In this document: positions 1-9,533 of the stretch, piece after piece
Layout: each line of letters starts with the position of its first letter
Position numbering within the stretch: the first letter of the stretch is position 1
DNA from: an uncultured Prochlorococcus sp.
GTDB lineage: Bacteria > Cyanobacteriota > Cyanobacteriia > PCC-6307 > Cyanobiaceae
Assembly (NCBI GenBank): GCA_902574425.1
Contig: CACGNA010000008.1
Coordinates: forward strand, 1 to 54,945
Length of the DNA stretch: 54,945 nt
Direction: 5' to 3'
Translations under genes and position numbers: made by a program
The notes under the pieces: model-generated
Databases searched by the model: none
Told to the model about the DNA's origin: nothing
The model's input: the letters and a program-made list of their open reading frames with translations, nothing else

Positions 1-615
1 AAATTTATGATGGAGACTCTTAAAAATTTCAAAATCAAGCCAAAAGTTATTATAAATGGATCAGCAATAGGTTATTACGGGACAAGTTTGTCGGATGAAT
101 TCACCGAAAATAGTATTGGAGGAGAAGACTTTTTAGCTAATCTTTGCAAACGATGGGAAGCAGTTGCTGCTGAAAAACCATTTTTCTCAAGGTTAGTTAT
201 TTTTAGAATTGGAATTGTTCTGGAGGCAGATGGAGGTGCATTAGGAAAAATGCTACCTGTATTTAAAATTGGATTAGGTGGGCCAATTGGAGATGGTATG
301 CAATGGATGAGTTGGATTCATCGAAGTGATTTATGTGACTTAATAACTAAAGCATTAGTTGATAAAAATTATTCAGGCGTATTTAACGCTGTTGCACCAA
401 ACCCAGTATTAATGAAGGATTTTTCTAAGACTTTAGGGAAATGCCTTAACAGACCTAATTTACTACCAGTACCAGGAGCAGTTCTAAAAATTTTGTTAGG
501 AGATGGATCAAAAGTTGTATTAGAAGGACAAAAGGTAATAAGCAGAAAACTCAAAAATTTTAATTTTAAATATCCTCTTCTTGAGAAAGCAATTTCCGCC
601 TCCACCAAGAATTAA
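1..615 (+). CDS. TIGR01777-family NAD-dependent epimerase/dehydratase, 5'-truncated by the window start
   Basis: Reading frame is open back to base 1 (AAA TTT ATG...). SAIGYYG, WEAVA and WIHRSDL match the C-terminal two thirds of this family. The N-terminal Rossmann motif is missing. Confidence 0.8.
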   Translation, partial: KFMMETLKNFKIKPKVIINGSAIGYYGTSLSDEFTENSIGGEDFLANLCKRWEAVAAEKPFFSRLVIFRIGIVLEADGGALGKMLPVFKIGLGGPIGDGMQWMSWIHRSDLCDLITKALVDKNYSGVFNAVAPNPVLMKDFSKTLGKCLNRPNLLPVPGAVLKILLGDGSKVVLEGQKVISRKLKNFNFKYPLLEKAISASTKN

Positions 616-835
616 AACCATTTACCAAAGCACCAATAATTAGAATTGTGATTAGTGGAACTATAAGAGGATTCCAAATTATCTGAATAAAATTAATAAA
701 AATAGATATTCCATTTAATTGCATAATTATTGCAAAACCAAAAAATATTGCAAAAAAAATTACTGTAAATAAATTTATTATCAACAAATTATCGATTATT
801 TGTTTTAAGTTATTTTGACTATTTTCCTTAGTCAT
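566..835 (-). CDS. Small conserved membrane protein of unknown function
   Basis: 89-aa ORF with two hydrophobic segments; start overlaps the end region of the downstream LpxB-like gene's neighbour; convergent overlap with 1..615. Confidence 0.6.
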   Translation of the reverse strand: MTKENSQNNLKQIIDNLLIINLFTVIFFAIFFGFAIIMQLNGISIFINFIQIIWNPLIVPLITILIIGALVNGFNSWWRRKLLSQEEDI

Positions 836-2030
836 ATTTCATAACAAAATTCATATCATCAACCATCTTAATACAAGCTTTGTTTTCACCTAGTCTTTTT
901 TTGGCATTTTCATGACATGAAATCAAAAAATTATTATTTAGCTTAATTAGGTATATTACTTGTATGATCAATCTTGTTGTCTGATTTATTTGATCATTCT
1001 TATTTTTATAATTACTTGCACAAAAAACATATTTTCCAAGCAAACGTCTTTGCGCTTCTGCAAAAGATTTTGTAAATTGTGGACCTTTCCCTTCAATCTG
1101 AATAACAGGTTTACCTAATCCAATCGCTTGCTCTGCTGCTGTGCCTGCCATGCTAATACATAATCTACTTTTCAATAATATTTCTTCAAAAGTATTCCAA
1201 TATAAATTTACCATTAAAGATTTATATTTAAATTTTAAGAGATTCTTCTCATTTATTTTCTCTAGGTATACCCATTTTCTATTTTCAAAGATCTCCCTTA
1301 TTTGTGATGAAGATAGAGCATTAACTATTGCAAAATTAAATTCAATTTTTTGAAAATAGCTGAAATCTGAAAGAGCCTCTAATACTTCTAAAATCAAAAC
1401 AAAATTATTTAAAATCTCAGGAAATCTACTACCTGGAAATAGTCCAATACTAAATTCAGATTGCTTTAATTCTTTATCTCTAAAAAAAAACTTATCCATA
1501 AATGGATTACCAAAAAAAGAGACTTTCTTTTTTAACTGGGAAGTTAAATCATTAGCAGTAAGAAAATCTCTTGTATATATTTTTTTTGCCTTTTTTGAGA
1601 TCAAAAAAAATTTAGAGGGCCATGGTAATTTTAACTTCCCTTCATAATGACTTGAATAAGCAACTAGATATGTAAAAAAATCTTTTTTACATACCCATGC
1701 AAAAAATACTGGCACAATATCACCAACGACAAAAAAATAATTATATTTTTTTCTTATTTTGTAAGTTAAATATAATCTTTTGAGGACATAAATTATTTCT
1801 CCTCCAAATATCTCATTTAATCTTCCCTTAAAAGAATTGTAGCCAATACCTCCAGTACTAAATTCTTTAGCTTTTCCAATAATCTTAATTTTTTCTTTCT
1901 CGTAATGAATTCCTTTACCTACAATTGGCAAAGCCTCTACAGAATGACCACTATTTACCAATTGCTTAGCTATCAAGCTCCCAGATAGATCTTCTCCATG
2001 ACCATTACTCAATAATAAAATTCTGGACAA
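828..2030 (-). CDS. LpxB-like (lipid-A-disaccharide synthase related, TIGR03492-type) glycosyltransferase-fold protein
   Basis: N-terminal ILLLSNGHGEDLSGSLIAKQL, central GLFPGSRFPEI, C-terminal MAGTAAEQAIGLGKPVIQIEGKGPQFT. Confidence 0.75.
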   Translation of the reverse strand: MSRILLLSNGHGEDLSGSLIAKQLVNSGHSVEALPIVGKGIHYEKEKIKIIGKAKEFSTGGIGYNSFKGRLNEIFGGEIIYVLKRLYLTYKIRKKYNYFFVVGDIVPVFFAWVCKKDFFTYLVAYSSHYEGKLKLPWPSKFFLISKKAKKIYTRDFLTANDLTSQLKKKVSFFGNPFMDKFFFRDKELKQSEFSIGLFPGSRFPEILNNFVLILEVLEALSDFSYFQKIEFNFAIVNALSSSQIREIFENRKWVYLEKINEKNLLKFKYKSLMVNLYWNTFEEILLKSRLCISMAGTAAEQAIGLGKPVIQIEGKGPQFTKSFAEAQRRLLGKYVFCASNYKNKNDQINQTTRLIIQVIYLIKLNNNFLISCHENAKKRLGENKACIKMVDDMNFVMKYD

Positions 2031-2031
2031 T

Positions 2032-2460
2032 TTAAAAATCCAACCATTTTTTGACTTTGGTTAATTCAGGCCAATCTGGATATCTAATAAATCCGTCTTC
2101 AACAGATTCTTTCAACTCACTTTTAACATCAGGCATCATCATAGACATTTTTTTTATTAACTCAATATGATCCCTAACCCCTTTATTATTGGTAGCCAAA
2201 AGGGCTAAAGACAAATTCATTCTTGCTTGTGGATCTTGCTGATTTAATCGAACAGCTTGTCTGGCAGCTGCCAAAGCTTCCTCATTATTTTTCAAGATTA
2301 ATTGAAGCCATGATAGACAAGTCCATGCAGCAAAATGATTTGGTATTTGCTGTATAATATTTTGAAAATCTTGAACGATAGGAATTAAATCTTGTCCAGC
2401 TTTGTATCTTGATAGAGCTGCATTGAAATCCTCTTCGATGGGATTAATTTCGTTATTCAT
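2032..2460 (-). CDS. TPR-repeat protein
   Basis: 142 aa with TPR-like helices (HFAAWTCLSWLQLILKNNEEALAAARQAVRLNQQDPQARMNLSLALLA). Confidence 0.75.
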   Translation of the reverse strand: MNNEINPIEEDFNAALSRYKAGQDLIPIVQDFQNIIQQIPNHFAAWTCLSWLQLILKNNEEALAAARQAVRLNQQDPQARMNLSLALLATNNKGVRDHIELIKKMSMMMPDVKSELKESVEDGFIRYPDWPELTKVKKWLDF

Positions 2461-2466
2461 AATTAT

Positions 2467-2865
2467 TTAAACCGCAAAAGAGCTTCCACAACCACAAGTT
2501 TGAGAAGCATTAGGGTTTACAAAATTAAACCCACCGCCAATTAATTCCTTACTAAAATCTAATTGCATCCCATATATATACAAAAGACTCTTAGGATCGC
2601 AGACTACTTGAAAGCTTTGATCAGAATTCAATGAATAATCATAAACTTTATCATCGGAATTTATTTCATTACTTCCTATAAAATCCATTGTATAACTCAT
2701 CCCACTGCAGCCTCCTGATCTTACGCCAACCCTGAGAGCTTTCTTATCAATTTGTCCTTTTAATAAATTTGAAATTTGCTCTATAGCATCATTAGTTATT
2801 AAGATACCTTTACCATCATCAGAATTCTTAATTTCCTGTTTAAATACTACATTTTCCATAAACAA
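2467..2865 (-). CDS. IscA/SufA/HesB-family iron-sulfur cluster assembly protein
   Basis: [16 protein letters not shown] and C-terminal [12 protein letters not shown]: the conserved C...CGCG cysteines of A-type carriers. Confidence 0.9.
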   Translation of the reverse strand: MFMENVVFKQEIKNSDDGKGILITNDAIEQISNLLKGQIDKKALRVGVRSGGCSGMSYTMDFIGSNEINSDDKVYDYSLNSDQSFQVVCDPKSLLYIYGMQLDFSKELIGGGFNFVNPNASQTCGCGSSFAV

Positions 2866-2932
2866 AGATTTCCTACTATTTATAATATAAAAACTTAATC
2901 GATAGGTTGCATAGAACGAACAATATCCAAAC

Positions 2933-4414
2933 TTGATTTGTTATAATTTTAAGAAAAAAGTGAAAATTGCAATAGTTGGTTCTGGATTAGCTGGTCTTAC
3001 AGCAGCAGTCAATTTAGTTGATGAAGGCCACGAAGTAGAAATATATGAGAGCAGGTCTTTTTGGGGGGGTAAAGTCGGAAGTTGGGAAGATAAGGATGGG
3101 AATCATATAGAAATGGGATTACATGTATTTTTTTATAATTATGCAAATCTATTTAAATTAATGAAAAAAGTGGGCGCTTTGGATAATTTACTCCCGAAAG
3201 ATCATACTCATCTGTTTATAAATAATGGTGGCAATTTGAAATCTTTAGATTTCAGATTCCCCTTAGGTGCTCCATTTAATGGACTCAAAGCATTTTTTAC
3301 AACTGAACAACTTACTTGGGTAGACAAGTTCAGAAATGCCCTAGCTTTAGGAACAAGCCCAATAGTTAGAGGATTGATAGACTATGAAGGTGCAATGAAA
3401 ATAATTAGAGATCTAGATAGGATTAGTTTTAAAGAATGGTTTTTAAATCATGGTGGGAGTGAAAAAAGTTTAGAAAGAATGTGGGATCCAATCGCATATG
3501 CTTTGGGTTTTATCAACTGCAAAGATATTTCAGCAAGATGTATGCTAACTATCTTCATGATGTTTGCTTCAAAAACAGAAGCCTCAAAACTTAATCTTTT
3601 AAAAGGTTCTCCTCATAAGTGGTTAACACAACCTATTGTCGACTACATCACAAACAAAGGGGCCAAGATCCATCTAAACCATAAAGTGGAAGAAATTATT
3701 TATGAAAAGGAATCTTCCTCTTATTCCGTTAATCAGTTAAAAATATCTTCTCCTGAAGGGACTAAAACAGCGTTTGCAGATAAATTTCTAGCTGCCTGTG
3801 ATGTTCCTGGAATAAAAAAATTAATTCCAAAAGAATGGTATCAATTTAAAGAATTTGCAGGTTTAAAACAACTTAGAGCTGTTGCAGTAGCCACAATCCA
3901 ATTAAGATACGACGGTTGGGTTACCGAATTACAAAAAGACAATACTGGAAACTCGCCCACTGGACTCGATAACCTGCTATATTCTGCTGATGCTTCTTTC
4001 AGTTGTTTTGCTGATTTAGCACTAGCAAGTCCAGCAGACTATAGGAAAAAAGATATGGGGTCACTACTGCAATGTGTTTTAACTCCCGGTGATAGATGGA
4101 TGGGAAGATCTACAGAAAGAATTACAAAAGAAATAGATAAAGAAGTACGCCGTCTATTCCCATCTTCAGAAAACCTTAAATTGCTTTGGAGTAACGTAGT
4201 ACAAATTCCACAATCCCTCTATAGAGAATCTCCAGGTATGGAACCTTTCAGACCCGATCAAAAAACATCTATATCTAATTTCTTTATGGCTGGTAGTTAC
4301 ACTAAACAAGATTATATAGACTCTATGGAGGGAGCTACAATGAGTGGTCATTTAGCTTCGGCCGCTATTTTAGAGAAGAAAGCCGAATTAGCAAAAAATC
4401 TTGCAGTTAGTTAA
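2933..4414 (+). CDS. crtQ: 9,9'-di-cis-zeta-carotene desaturase
   Basis: FAD motif [54 protein letters not shown] typical of plant-type ZDS/CrtQ. Track start is TTG; GTG at 2960 (VKIAIVG) is a plausible alternative. Confidence 0.93.
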   Translation: MICYNFKKKVKIAIVGSGLAGLTAAVNLVDEGHEVEIYESRSFWGGKVGSWEDKDGNHIEMGLHVFFYNYANLFKLMKKVGALDNLLPKDHTHLFINNGGNLKSLDFRFPLGAPFNGLKAFFTTEQLTWVDKFRNALALGTSPIVRGLIDYEGAMKIIRDLDRISFKEWFLNHGGSEKSLERMWDPIAYALGFINCKDISARCMLTIFMMFASKTEASKLNLLKGSPHKWLTQPIVDYITNKGAKIHLNHKVEEIIYEKESSSYSVNQLKISSPEGTKTAFADKFLAACDVPGIKKLIPKEWYQFKEFAGLKQLRAVAVATIQLRYDGWVTELQKDNTGNSPTGLDNLLYSADASFSCFADLALASPADYRKKDMGSLLQCVLTPGDRWMGRSTERITKEIDKEVRRLFPSSENLKLLWSNVVQIPQSLYRESPGMEPFRPDQKTSISNFFMAGSYTKQDYIDSMEGATMSGHLASAAILEKKAELAKNLAVS

Positions 4415-4417
4415 CTT

Positions 4418-4888
4418 ATGGGTACTTGGCTAAAACATGACGTAATAACACTTGTTAATGCGCCTCTTGAAAATGTTTGGAATACATGGAGTGATTTAGA
4501 CTCAATGTCACTTTGGATGAGCTGGATAGAATCTGTAAAAACAATTGATGAAGAAACCACAACATTACCAGATTTAACAGAATGGACTTTAGCTGCAAAT
4601 GGTTTTAGGTTTAAATGGAAAGCTCAAATTACGGAAAGGATCGAAAACAGTAAACTTAAATGGAAATCTATTGGAGGTTTACCAACTGAAGGATCAGTAG
4701 TTTTCGAAAGCAAAAGTGATCAAATAACATCAGTAAATTTAGCAATAACATATGAGCTGCCTAAAATGATTGCTCGATTTATGGAAGAGAATATTTTAGG
4801 TAAAATGGTCACAAACGAATTACAGTCCAATATAGATAGGTTTAAAGATTTGGTTGAAAAAAATTATAAAAATGATTTTTCTAACTAA
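4418..4888 (+). CDS. SRPBCC (cyclase/dehydrase, START-like) family protein
   Basis: VITLVNAPLENVWNTWSDLDSMSLWMSWIESV pattern; directly follows crtQ with a 3-bp gap. Confidence 0.75.
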   Translation: MGTWLKHDVITLVNAPLENVWNTWSDLDSMSLWMSWIESVKTIDEETTTLPDLTEWTLAANGFRFKWKAQITERIENSKLKWKSIGGLPTEGSVVFESKSDQITSVNLAITYELPKMIARFMEENILGKMVTNELQSNIDRFKDLVEKNYKNDFSN

Positions 4889-5693
4889 AAATATTAATTG
4901 CTACATCTAGCAGTCCTTCAAAAGTATATTTTTGTGCCTGACCATCAACTCTTCCAAAAATCTTTTTGCATATTTTTGTTGTTTGAGGTCCAATAGTTAA
5001 GAATTTAGTTTGATCAAAATATTTTAACCATTCCTTACTAAGTGCTTTTTCTAGTAAAAAAGCAGAATTTAAAACGGTTTTGCCGCTTGAGAAAATAATT
5101 GCATCCACTTTTTTATTAGAAATAAGATCAATTGTATCTGCAGGAATTGAATCAGGACATCTAGTTTCATATGCAGCAACCTCAAATACACGCGAACCAG
5201 CCTTTCTAAATTGATCTGAAATTAGATCCCTCCCACCTGTTTGGACTCTTGGCACAAAGACTCTAAGTCCATATCCAGATATTGGGAAATTATCAATTAA
5301 ACTTTCGGCAACAAATTCTGGAGGTATGAAATCAGCCTTGATCCCAAAATCATCAAGAGTTTTTGCAGTTTTTTCTCCGACTACGGCAATTTTTAGTGTT
5401 TTAGAACACTCTTTTAACGAAGTATTAAAATACTTCAGCCTCTTATCTACAAATTTAATCCCATTACTACTTGAAAAAATAATCCAATGAAAATCATTTA
5501 TTTGATTTAATGCTTCGTCAAGAGGATTTAAATCATCAGGATCTCCAATACTTATTGCTGGGAATTCAAATATATTGGCACCCTTGCTTGTGAATATTTT
5601 TTTAATATCCTTTATCCCCCCTCTTGATCGAGTGATAATTATATTTCTTTGATAAATAGGTAGATCAACTATTGGCATCCTTATCCCCAACAT
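4881..5693 (-). CDS. hemD: Uroporphyrinogen-III synthase
   Basis: 270 aa; ITRSRGG, IIFSSSNGIKFV, VVGEKTAKTL, IIFSSGKTVLN and TIGPQTTKICK segments characteristic of HemD. Confidence 0.88.
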   Translation of the reverse strand: MLGIRMPIVDLPIYQRNIIITRSRGGIKDIKKIFTSKGANIFEFPAISIGDPDDLNPLDEALNQINDFHWIIFSSSNGIKFVDKRLKYFNTSLKECSKTLKIAVVGEKTAKTLDDFGIKADFIPPEFVAESLIDNFPISGYGLRVFVPRVQTGGRDLISDQFRKAGSRVFEVAAYETRCPDSIPADTIDLISNKKVDAIIFSSGKTVLNSAFLLEKALSKEWLKYFDQTKFLTIGPQTTKICKKIFGRVDGQAQKYTFEGLLDVAINIFS

Positions 5694-6060
5694 TATTATT
5701 TTCTTCGTTGCTATTTTTTATTTGATCTAGAAGTTTCAAGACTGCTAATCCTTTACCAAGAACTATATCGTCTTTAAAAATTATATCTGGTACTCTTCTC
5801 ATCTCTATTCTTTTTCCTAAAATATGCCTAATAGAGCTTTTAGCGCTATTCAAATTTTCCACAATTTCTTTCTTTACTATCTCTTGAGCATTAGAAGTGA
5901 TATAAATCTTACAGTATTGCAAATCACCTGATAAATCAATCTTGGAAATATTGACGAAATGATCTCTAATAAGATCACTTTCCAAATCATTCTGCAAGAT
6001 AAGGGTTATTTCTTTTTTCAAAAGGGAAGAAACTTTTGCAAGACGGTAATTATTTGGCAT
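5665..6060 (-). CDS. rbfA: 30S ribosome-binding factor A
   Basis: RLAKVSSLLKKEITLILQND...ISKIDLSGDLQYCKIYI and LGKRIEMRRVPDIIFKDD; overlaps the start of hemD. Confidence 0.9.
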   Translation of the reverse strand: MPNNYRLAKVSSLLKKEITLILQNDLESDLIRDHFVNISKIDLSGDLQYCKIYITSNAQEIVKKEIVENLNSAKSSIRHILGKRIEMRRVPDIIFKDDIVLGKGLAVLKLLDQIKNSNEENNNVGDKDANS

Positions 6061-6065
6061 TATGA

Positions 6066-6278
6066 TTATAAATTTAATGGATTTGTCATCGCCTGCAAGA
6101 CAAAATAAACAGTTATGAAAGCACTTAAAACAGAAGATATTAAACCAATTGTTGTTAGTGGGTTTGATCGATTCTTGAATAAAGGTTCAAGTAATGCAAC
6201 AAGTCCCCCAATAATAATAGATATTAAATACTTGGGATATCTTGCAACATTAGAGAAAAATTCGCCCATTAGCTCCAC
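6066..6278 (-). CDS. DUF751 / Ycf33-type small membrane protein
   Basis: 70 aa, NVARYPKYLISIIIGGLVALLEPLF matching the DUF751 pattern. Confidence 0.65.
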   Translation of the reverse strand: MELMGEFFSNVARYPKYLISIIIGGLVALLEPLFKNRSNPLTTIGLISSVLSAFITVYFVLQAMTNPLNL

Positions 6279-6323
6279 AAATAGATTACTTTTTTAGCTA
6301 AGTTTTAACAAACATTAATCAGC

Positions 6324-7049
6324 ATGATTACATTATATCAATTTAGGCACAGTGCTTTTTGTTTAAAAACAAGAATGGCTCTCCATGCAAAAAAACTACA
6401 ATATCGAGTTGAAGAAGTAACGCCAGGAATAGGTCAATTTGAAATCTTTAAATTATCAGGTCAAAAACAAGTCCCTGTAATAGTCGATAGTAATGATCAA
6501 ATTATTCATGACTCATCAACTATTTGTGAATATATAGATAAAAAAAATGATAACAATCCACTTTTTCCTGAGGACCCAATATTATTTGCACAATCTAAAC
6601 TCATTGAAGACTGGGCAGATACTACAATGGCTAAAACTTGTAGAAAAGCTTTAATAAAATCTGCAATAGAAAATCCACAGTTAAGAACTGCATTACTTCC
6701 AGATGAAATACCTTTTTCAGTTAAAAGTATTGTTGATAAATTACCTTTTGAAAATCTTAGTAAACTCTCCAATGTAGTTTTGTCTTCTAAAGATAATTTA
6801 GAACTCCAAAAATTACTGGAAGCTTTATCAAAATCCCTGATCAACAAAAAATATTTAGTTGGAGATAGTTTATCAATTGCAGATATTGCAATTGCAGCTC
6901 AATTATCCCTTCTTAAATTTCCAAAGTCTGCAGGGCCAATTCTTTCAGGAGAGGGGAGTCAAGAATACATAAATAACCCTTATCTAGAGAATCTTTTCAT
7001 ATGGAGGAACAACTTAGAAGAATATCTTTTTAGTGCTAACTCTCAATAA
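6324..7049 (+). CDS. Glutathione S-transferase family protein
   Basis: N-terminal thioredoxin-fold MITLYQFRHSAFCLKTRMALHAK, KQVPVIVDSNDQIIHDSSTICEYID; C-terminal helical domain SLSIADIAIAAQL. Confidence 0.88.
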   Translation: MITLYQFRHSAFCLKTRMALHAKKLQYRVEEVTPGIGQFEIFKLSGQKQVPVIVDSNDQIIHDSSTICEYIDKKNDNNPLFPEDPILFAQSKLIEDWADTTMAKTCRKALIKSAIENPQLRTALLPDEIPFSVKSIVDKLPFENLSKLSNVVLSSKDNLELQKLLEALSKSLINKKYLVGDSLSIADIAIAAQLSLLKFPKSAGPILSGEGSQEYINNPYLENLFIWRNNLEEYLFSANSQ

Positions 7050-7743
7050 ATTCAAAAGTCAATTGATATTTATTTGTTTTAATAGCATGACTAGAAGGAT
7101 CACCAACTTTTGAACCATAAGAAGCAACATATTGCACTCCACAAATTGATGGTTTGATTGAATTATTAACTTCCAATATTTCTTCGGAACATTTCTGAAA
7201 TTTACTAATTGTCTCTACCTGATTAATCCTTGAAGCACCTAGCTTATGCGCTGTTTGTATAACTAGCTCATCTGCGAAAAAAATATCATCATCTTGGATC
7301 TGATTTCTCCCTTTAATTCTTGAATCAATATAAAAATCATCTTTTAAATAAGTAATTTGATTATTAATAGATTTAGGATCATTTACAACCTTGATTAAAG
7401 TGTCACCAAATATTGCTTTTCCAATAGATTCAGAATTTTTTGCACGATTACCAACAATTAAATCTGAATCATTCTTAAAGAAATTTACTTTATAAATAAC
7501 TGGCTCTTCTGAATCATTAATTATATCTTGAGAGGTAACAAGCCAATTCCCCTCGAACCATTTAGGATAAATTAAATCTTTCGAAGTATCAGATAATCTA
7601 AAATTTGGCAAATATAATTCTGGCCATTGAATTACACGATTTTCCAAAAACTGTCGTACGTTAGAATCTACTAGAGCAAAAGAACTTTCTAAAAAAATTC
7701 CTTGAAAAGTCAAGCAAAGAATTAATCCAAGAAGAATTTTCAT
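7036..7743 (-). CDS. Conserved cyanobacterial protein with signal peptide (DUF6816-like)
   Basis: 235 aa with N-terminal signal-like segment MKILLGLILCLTFQGIFLESSFA; PKWFEGNWLVTSQ typical of this cyanobacterial family. Confidence 0.55.
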   Translation of the reverse strand: MKILLGLILCLTFQGIFLESSFALVDSNVRQFLENRVIQWPELYLPNFRLSDTSKDLIYPKWFEGNWLVTSQDIINDSEEPVIYKVNFFKNDSDLIVGNRAKNSESIGKAIFGDTLIKVVNDPKSINNQITYLKDDFYIDSRIKGRNQIQDDDIFFADELVIQTAHKLGASRINQVETISKFQKCSEEILEVNNSIKPSICGVQYVASYGSKVGDPSSHAIKTNKYQLTFEFIES

Positions 7744-7744
7744 T

Positions 7745-8002
7745 ATGTCAAATCCACTAATAAGAGCATCAGATCATTTTGTATTATTAGAGCCAGATTT
7801 AAAAGAAAAAATTGTAACAAAGGAAGAAGCAATTTTATGGTTGAAGAATTGGCTTAGTAAGACAGAAACACAAACAATATATCAAAATATAGAAGATCCT
7901 GATGAGGAATTTTATGAAGAATTATTGGAAAGCACTTATGAATTAGAAATAAAATTAGGATACGTTATCAAATGGTTTGCAGTAAGAATTGAACCAGATT
8001 AA
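7745..8002 (+). CDS. CRR7 (chlororespiratory reduction 7)-like protein
   Basis: 85 aa, SDHFVLLEPD start and YELEIKLGYVIKWFAVRIEPD end resemble the CRR7 family. Confidence 0.55.
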   Translation: MSNPLIRASDHFVLLEPDLKEKIVTKEEAILWLKNWLSKTETQTIYQNIEDPDEEFYEELLESTYELEIKLGYVIKWFAVRIEPD

Positions 8003-8556
8003 CTAATTATTTCTTTATGAATTGCATTGATTATTTTCATAGCAACTTCTTCAATATTTTCCCTTTTTACCTGAATTCTTAAATCTGCTTGAGAATACAA
8101 ATTTTCTCTTGATTGAAAAATGCTCATATATAAATCATTGAGATTCTTTCCCTGAAGTAGTGGCCTGTTTTCAATTTCATTTTTCAATCTTTCAATTGCT
8201 ATATCTTTGTCGAGATCTATCCAAGCAATTATTCCCTGTCTTAAGATTCCCCAGTTTTCGGATTTGGTAACTATTCCTCCCCCAGTTGAGATTACTAATG
8301 AAGGAATTTTGATAGTTTCTTTGAGGCAGTTTGCTTCTAATTCACGGAAATTCTCTTCTCCTTCATCATTAAAAATCTGATTGATAGATTTTTTTGCCAA
8401 CTTCTCTATTAATGAATCTAAATCAATGTATTTATACTTCAATAATTCAGCCAGCTTCAAACCAGTTTGTGACTTACCAGAACCCATCATTCCTATTAAA
8501 AATATGCTTCTGCCTTTAATAATATGAACTGTTTTTTTGATAATGGATTGTTCCAT
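7999..8556 (-). CDS. aroK: Shikimate kinase
   Basis: Walker A GMMGSGKSQTG, YIDLDSLIE, FNDEGEENFRELE, ISTGGGIV, ENRPLLQ. Confidence 0.93.
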   Translation of the reverse strand: MEQSIIKKTVHIIKGRSIFLIGMMGSGKSQTGLKLAELLKYKYIDLDSLIEKLAKKSINQIFNDEGEENFRELEANCLKETIKIPSLVISTGGGIVTKSENWGILRQGIIAWIDLDKDIAIERLKNEIENRPLLQGKNLNDLYMSIFQSRENLYSQADLRIQVKRENIEEVAMKIINAIHKEIIS

Positions 8557-8606
8557 AAAGACAAAAGCGTATTTAAAACCTTAAGATAGTATTATCGCAG
8601 ACAGAT

Positions 8607-9533
8607 ATGACTTCTACACAATCCAAACCATTACATGGAAAAGGACGTGCATGCGTCATAACTCGACGTGCCTGCTTTAGTTCTAGTCACCGTTATTGGC
8701 TTCCTGAAAAAAGCCCAGAAGAAAATTTATCTCTTTTTGGTAAGTGCAGTATTGCTCCAGGTCATGGTCATAATTATGAACTTATTGTTTCAATGGGTGG
8801 AGAACTAGATTCTGATGGAATGGTACTTAATCTCTCTGATGTAAAACACTCTATTAAAAATAAGGTTACTGGACAATTAGATTTTCGTTTTTTAAATGAT
8901 GTCTGGCCTGAATTTAATATTAATAATCAAGAGGGTATACTTCCCACAACTGAAGCATTAGTAAATGTCATTTGGAGTCGTCTAAAGGATGATTTACCTC
9001 TTACAAGTCTAAGGCTTTATGAAAACCCAAATTTATGGGCAGATTATTTTGGAAAAAACATGGAAGCATTTTTAACAGTTCAAACTCATTTTGCAGCCGC
9101 TCATAGACTTGCAAAAGAAGAGATATCCTTTGATGAAAATAAAAAAATCTATGGGAAATGTGCCAGAGTTAATGGACATGGTCATAACTATCTTTTAGAT
9201 ATAACTGTAAAAGGAGAAATTGATAAAAGAACAGGAATGGTTTGCGATTTATCTGCCCTCCAAGAGATAATTAATGATTTGGTTGTTGAACAACTAGATC
9301 ATACTTTTCTAAATAAAGATATCGAATTTTTCCATAATTGTGTTCCAACTGCTGAAAATATAGCTTTATATATTTCTGATATTCTTAAAAAACCAATACA
9401 CAACCTAGGTGCAACATTACACAAAATAAGACTCCAAGAGAGCCCAAATAATGCTGCAGAAATTTATGTTGATCAAAAGTTAACCAATTCATTGAAGATG
9501 AAATTTGAAAATAGTTTAGTCACACAAACTTGA
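8607..9533 (+). CDS. Tandem 6-pyruvoyl/6-carboxy-tetrahydropterin synthase (PTPS)-family protein, two fused domains
   Basis: Two copies of the PTPS signature: LFGKCSIAPGHGHNYEL...LDFRFLN and IYGKCARVNGHGHNYLL...LDHTFLN...PTAENIA...LQESP. Confidence 0.9.
   Translation: MTSTQSKPLHGKGRACVITRRACFSSSHRYWLPEKSPEENLSLFGKCSIAPGHGHNYELIVSMGGELDSDGMVLNLSDVKHSIKNKVTGQLDFRFLNDVWPEFNINNQEGILPTTEALVNVIWSRLKDDLPLTSLRLYENPNLWADYFGKNMEAFLTVQTHFAAAHRLAKEEISFDENKKIYGKCARVNGHGHNYLLDITVKGEIDKRTGMVCDLSALQEIINDLVVEQLDHTFLNKDIEFFHNCVPTAENIALYISDILKKPIHNLGATLHKIRLQESPNNAAEIYVDQKLTNSLKMKFENSLVTQT

Noticed and set aside
369-608. 79-aa minus-strand ORF
   Set aside because: Lies antisense inside the well-supported epimerase gene; no recognisable domain.
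1141-1353. 70-aa plus-strand ORF
   Set aside because: Antisense to the LpxB-like gene; composition looks like reverse-strand translation.
6506-6847. 113-aa minus-strand ORF
   Set aside because: Fully antisense to the glutathione S-transferase gene.
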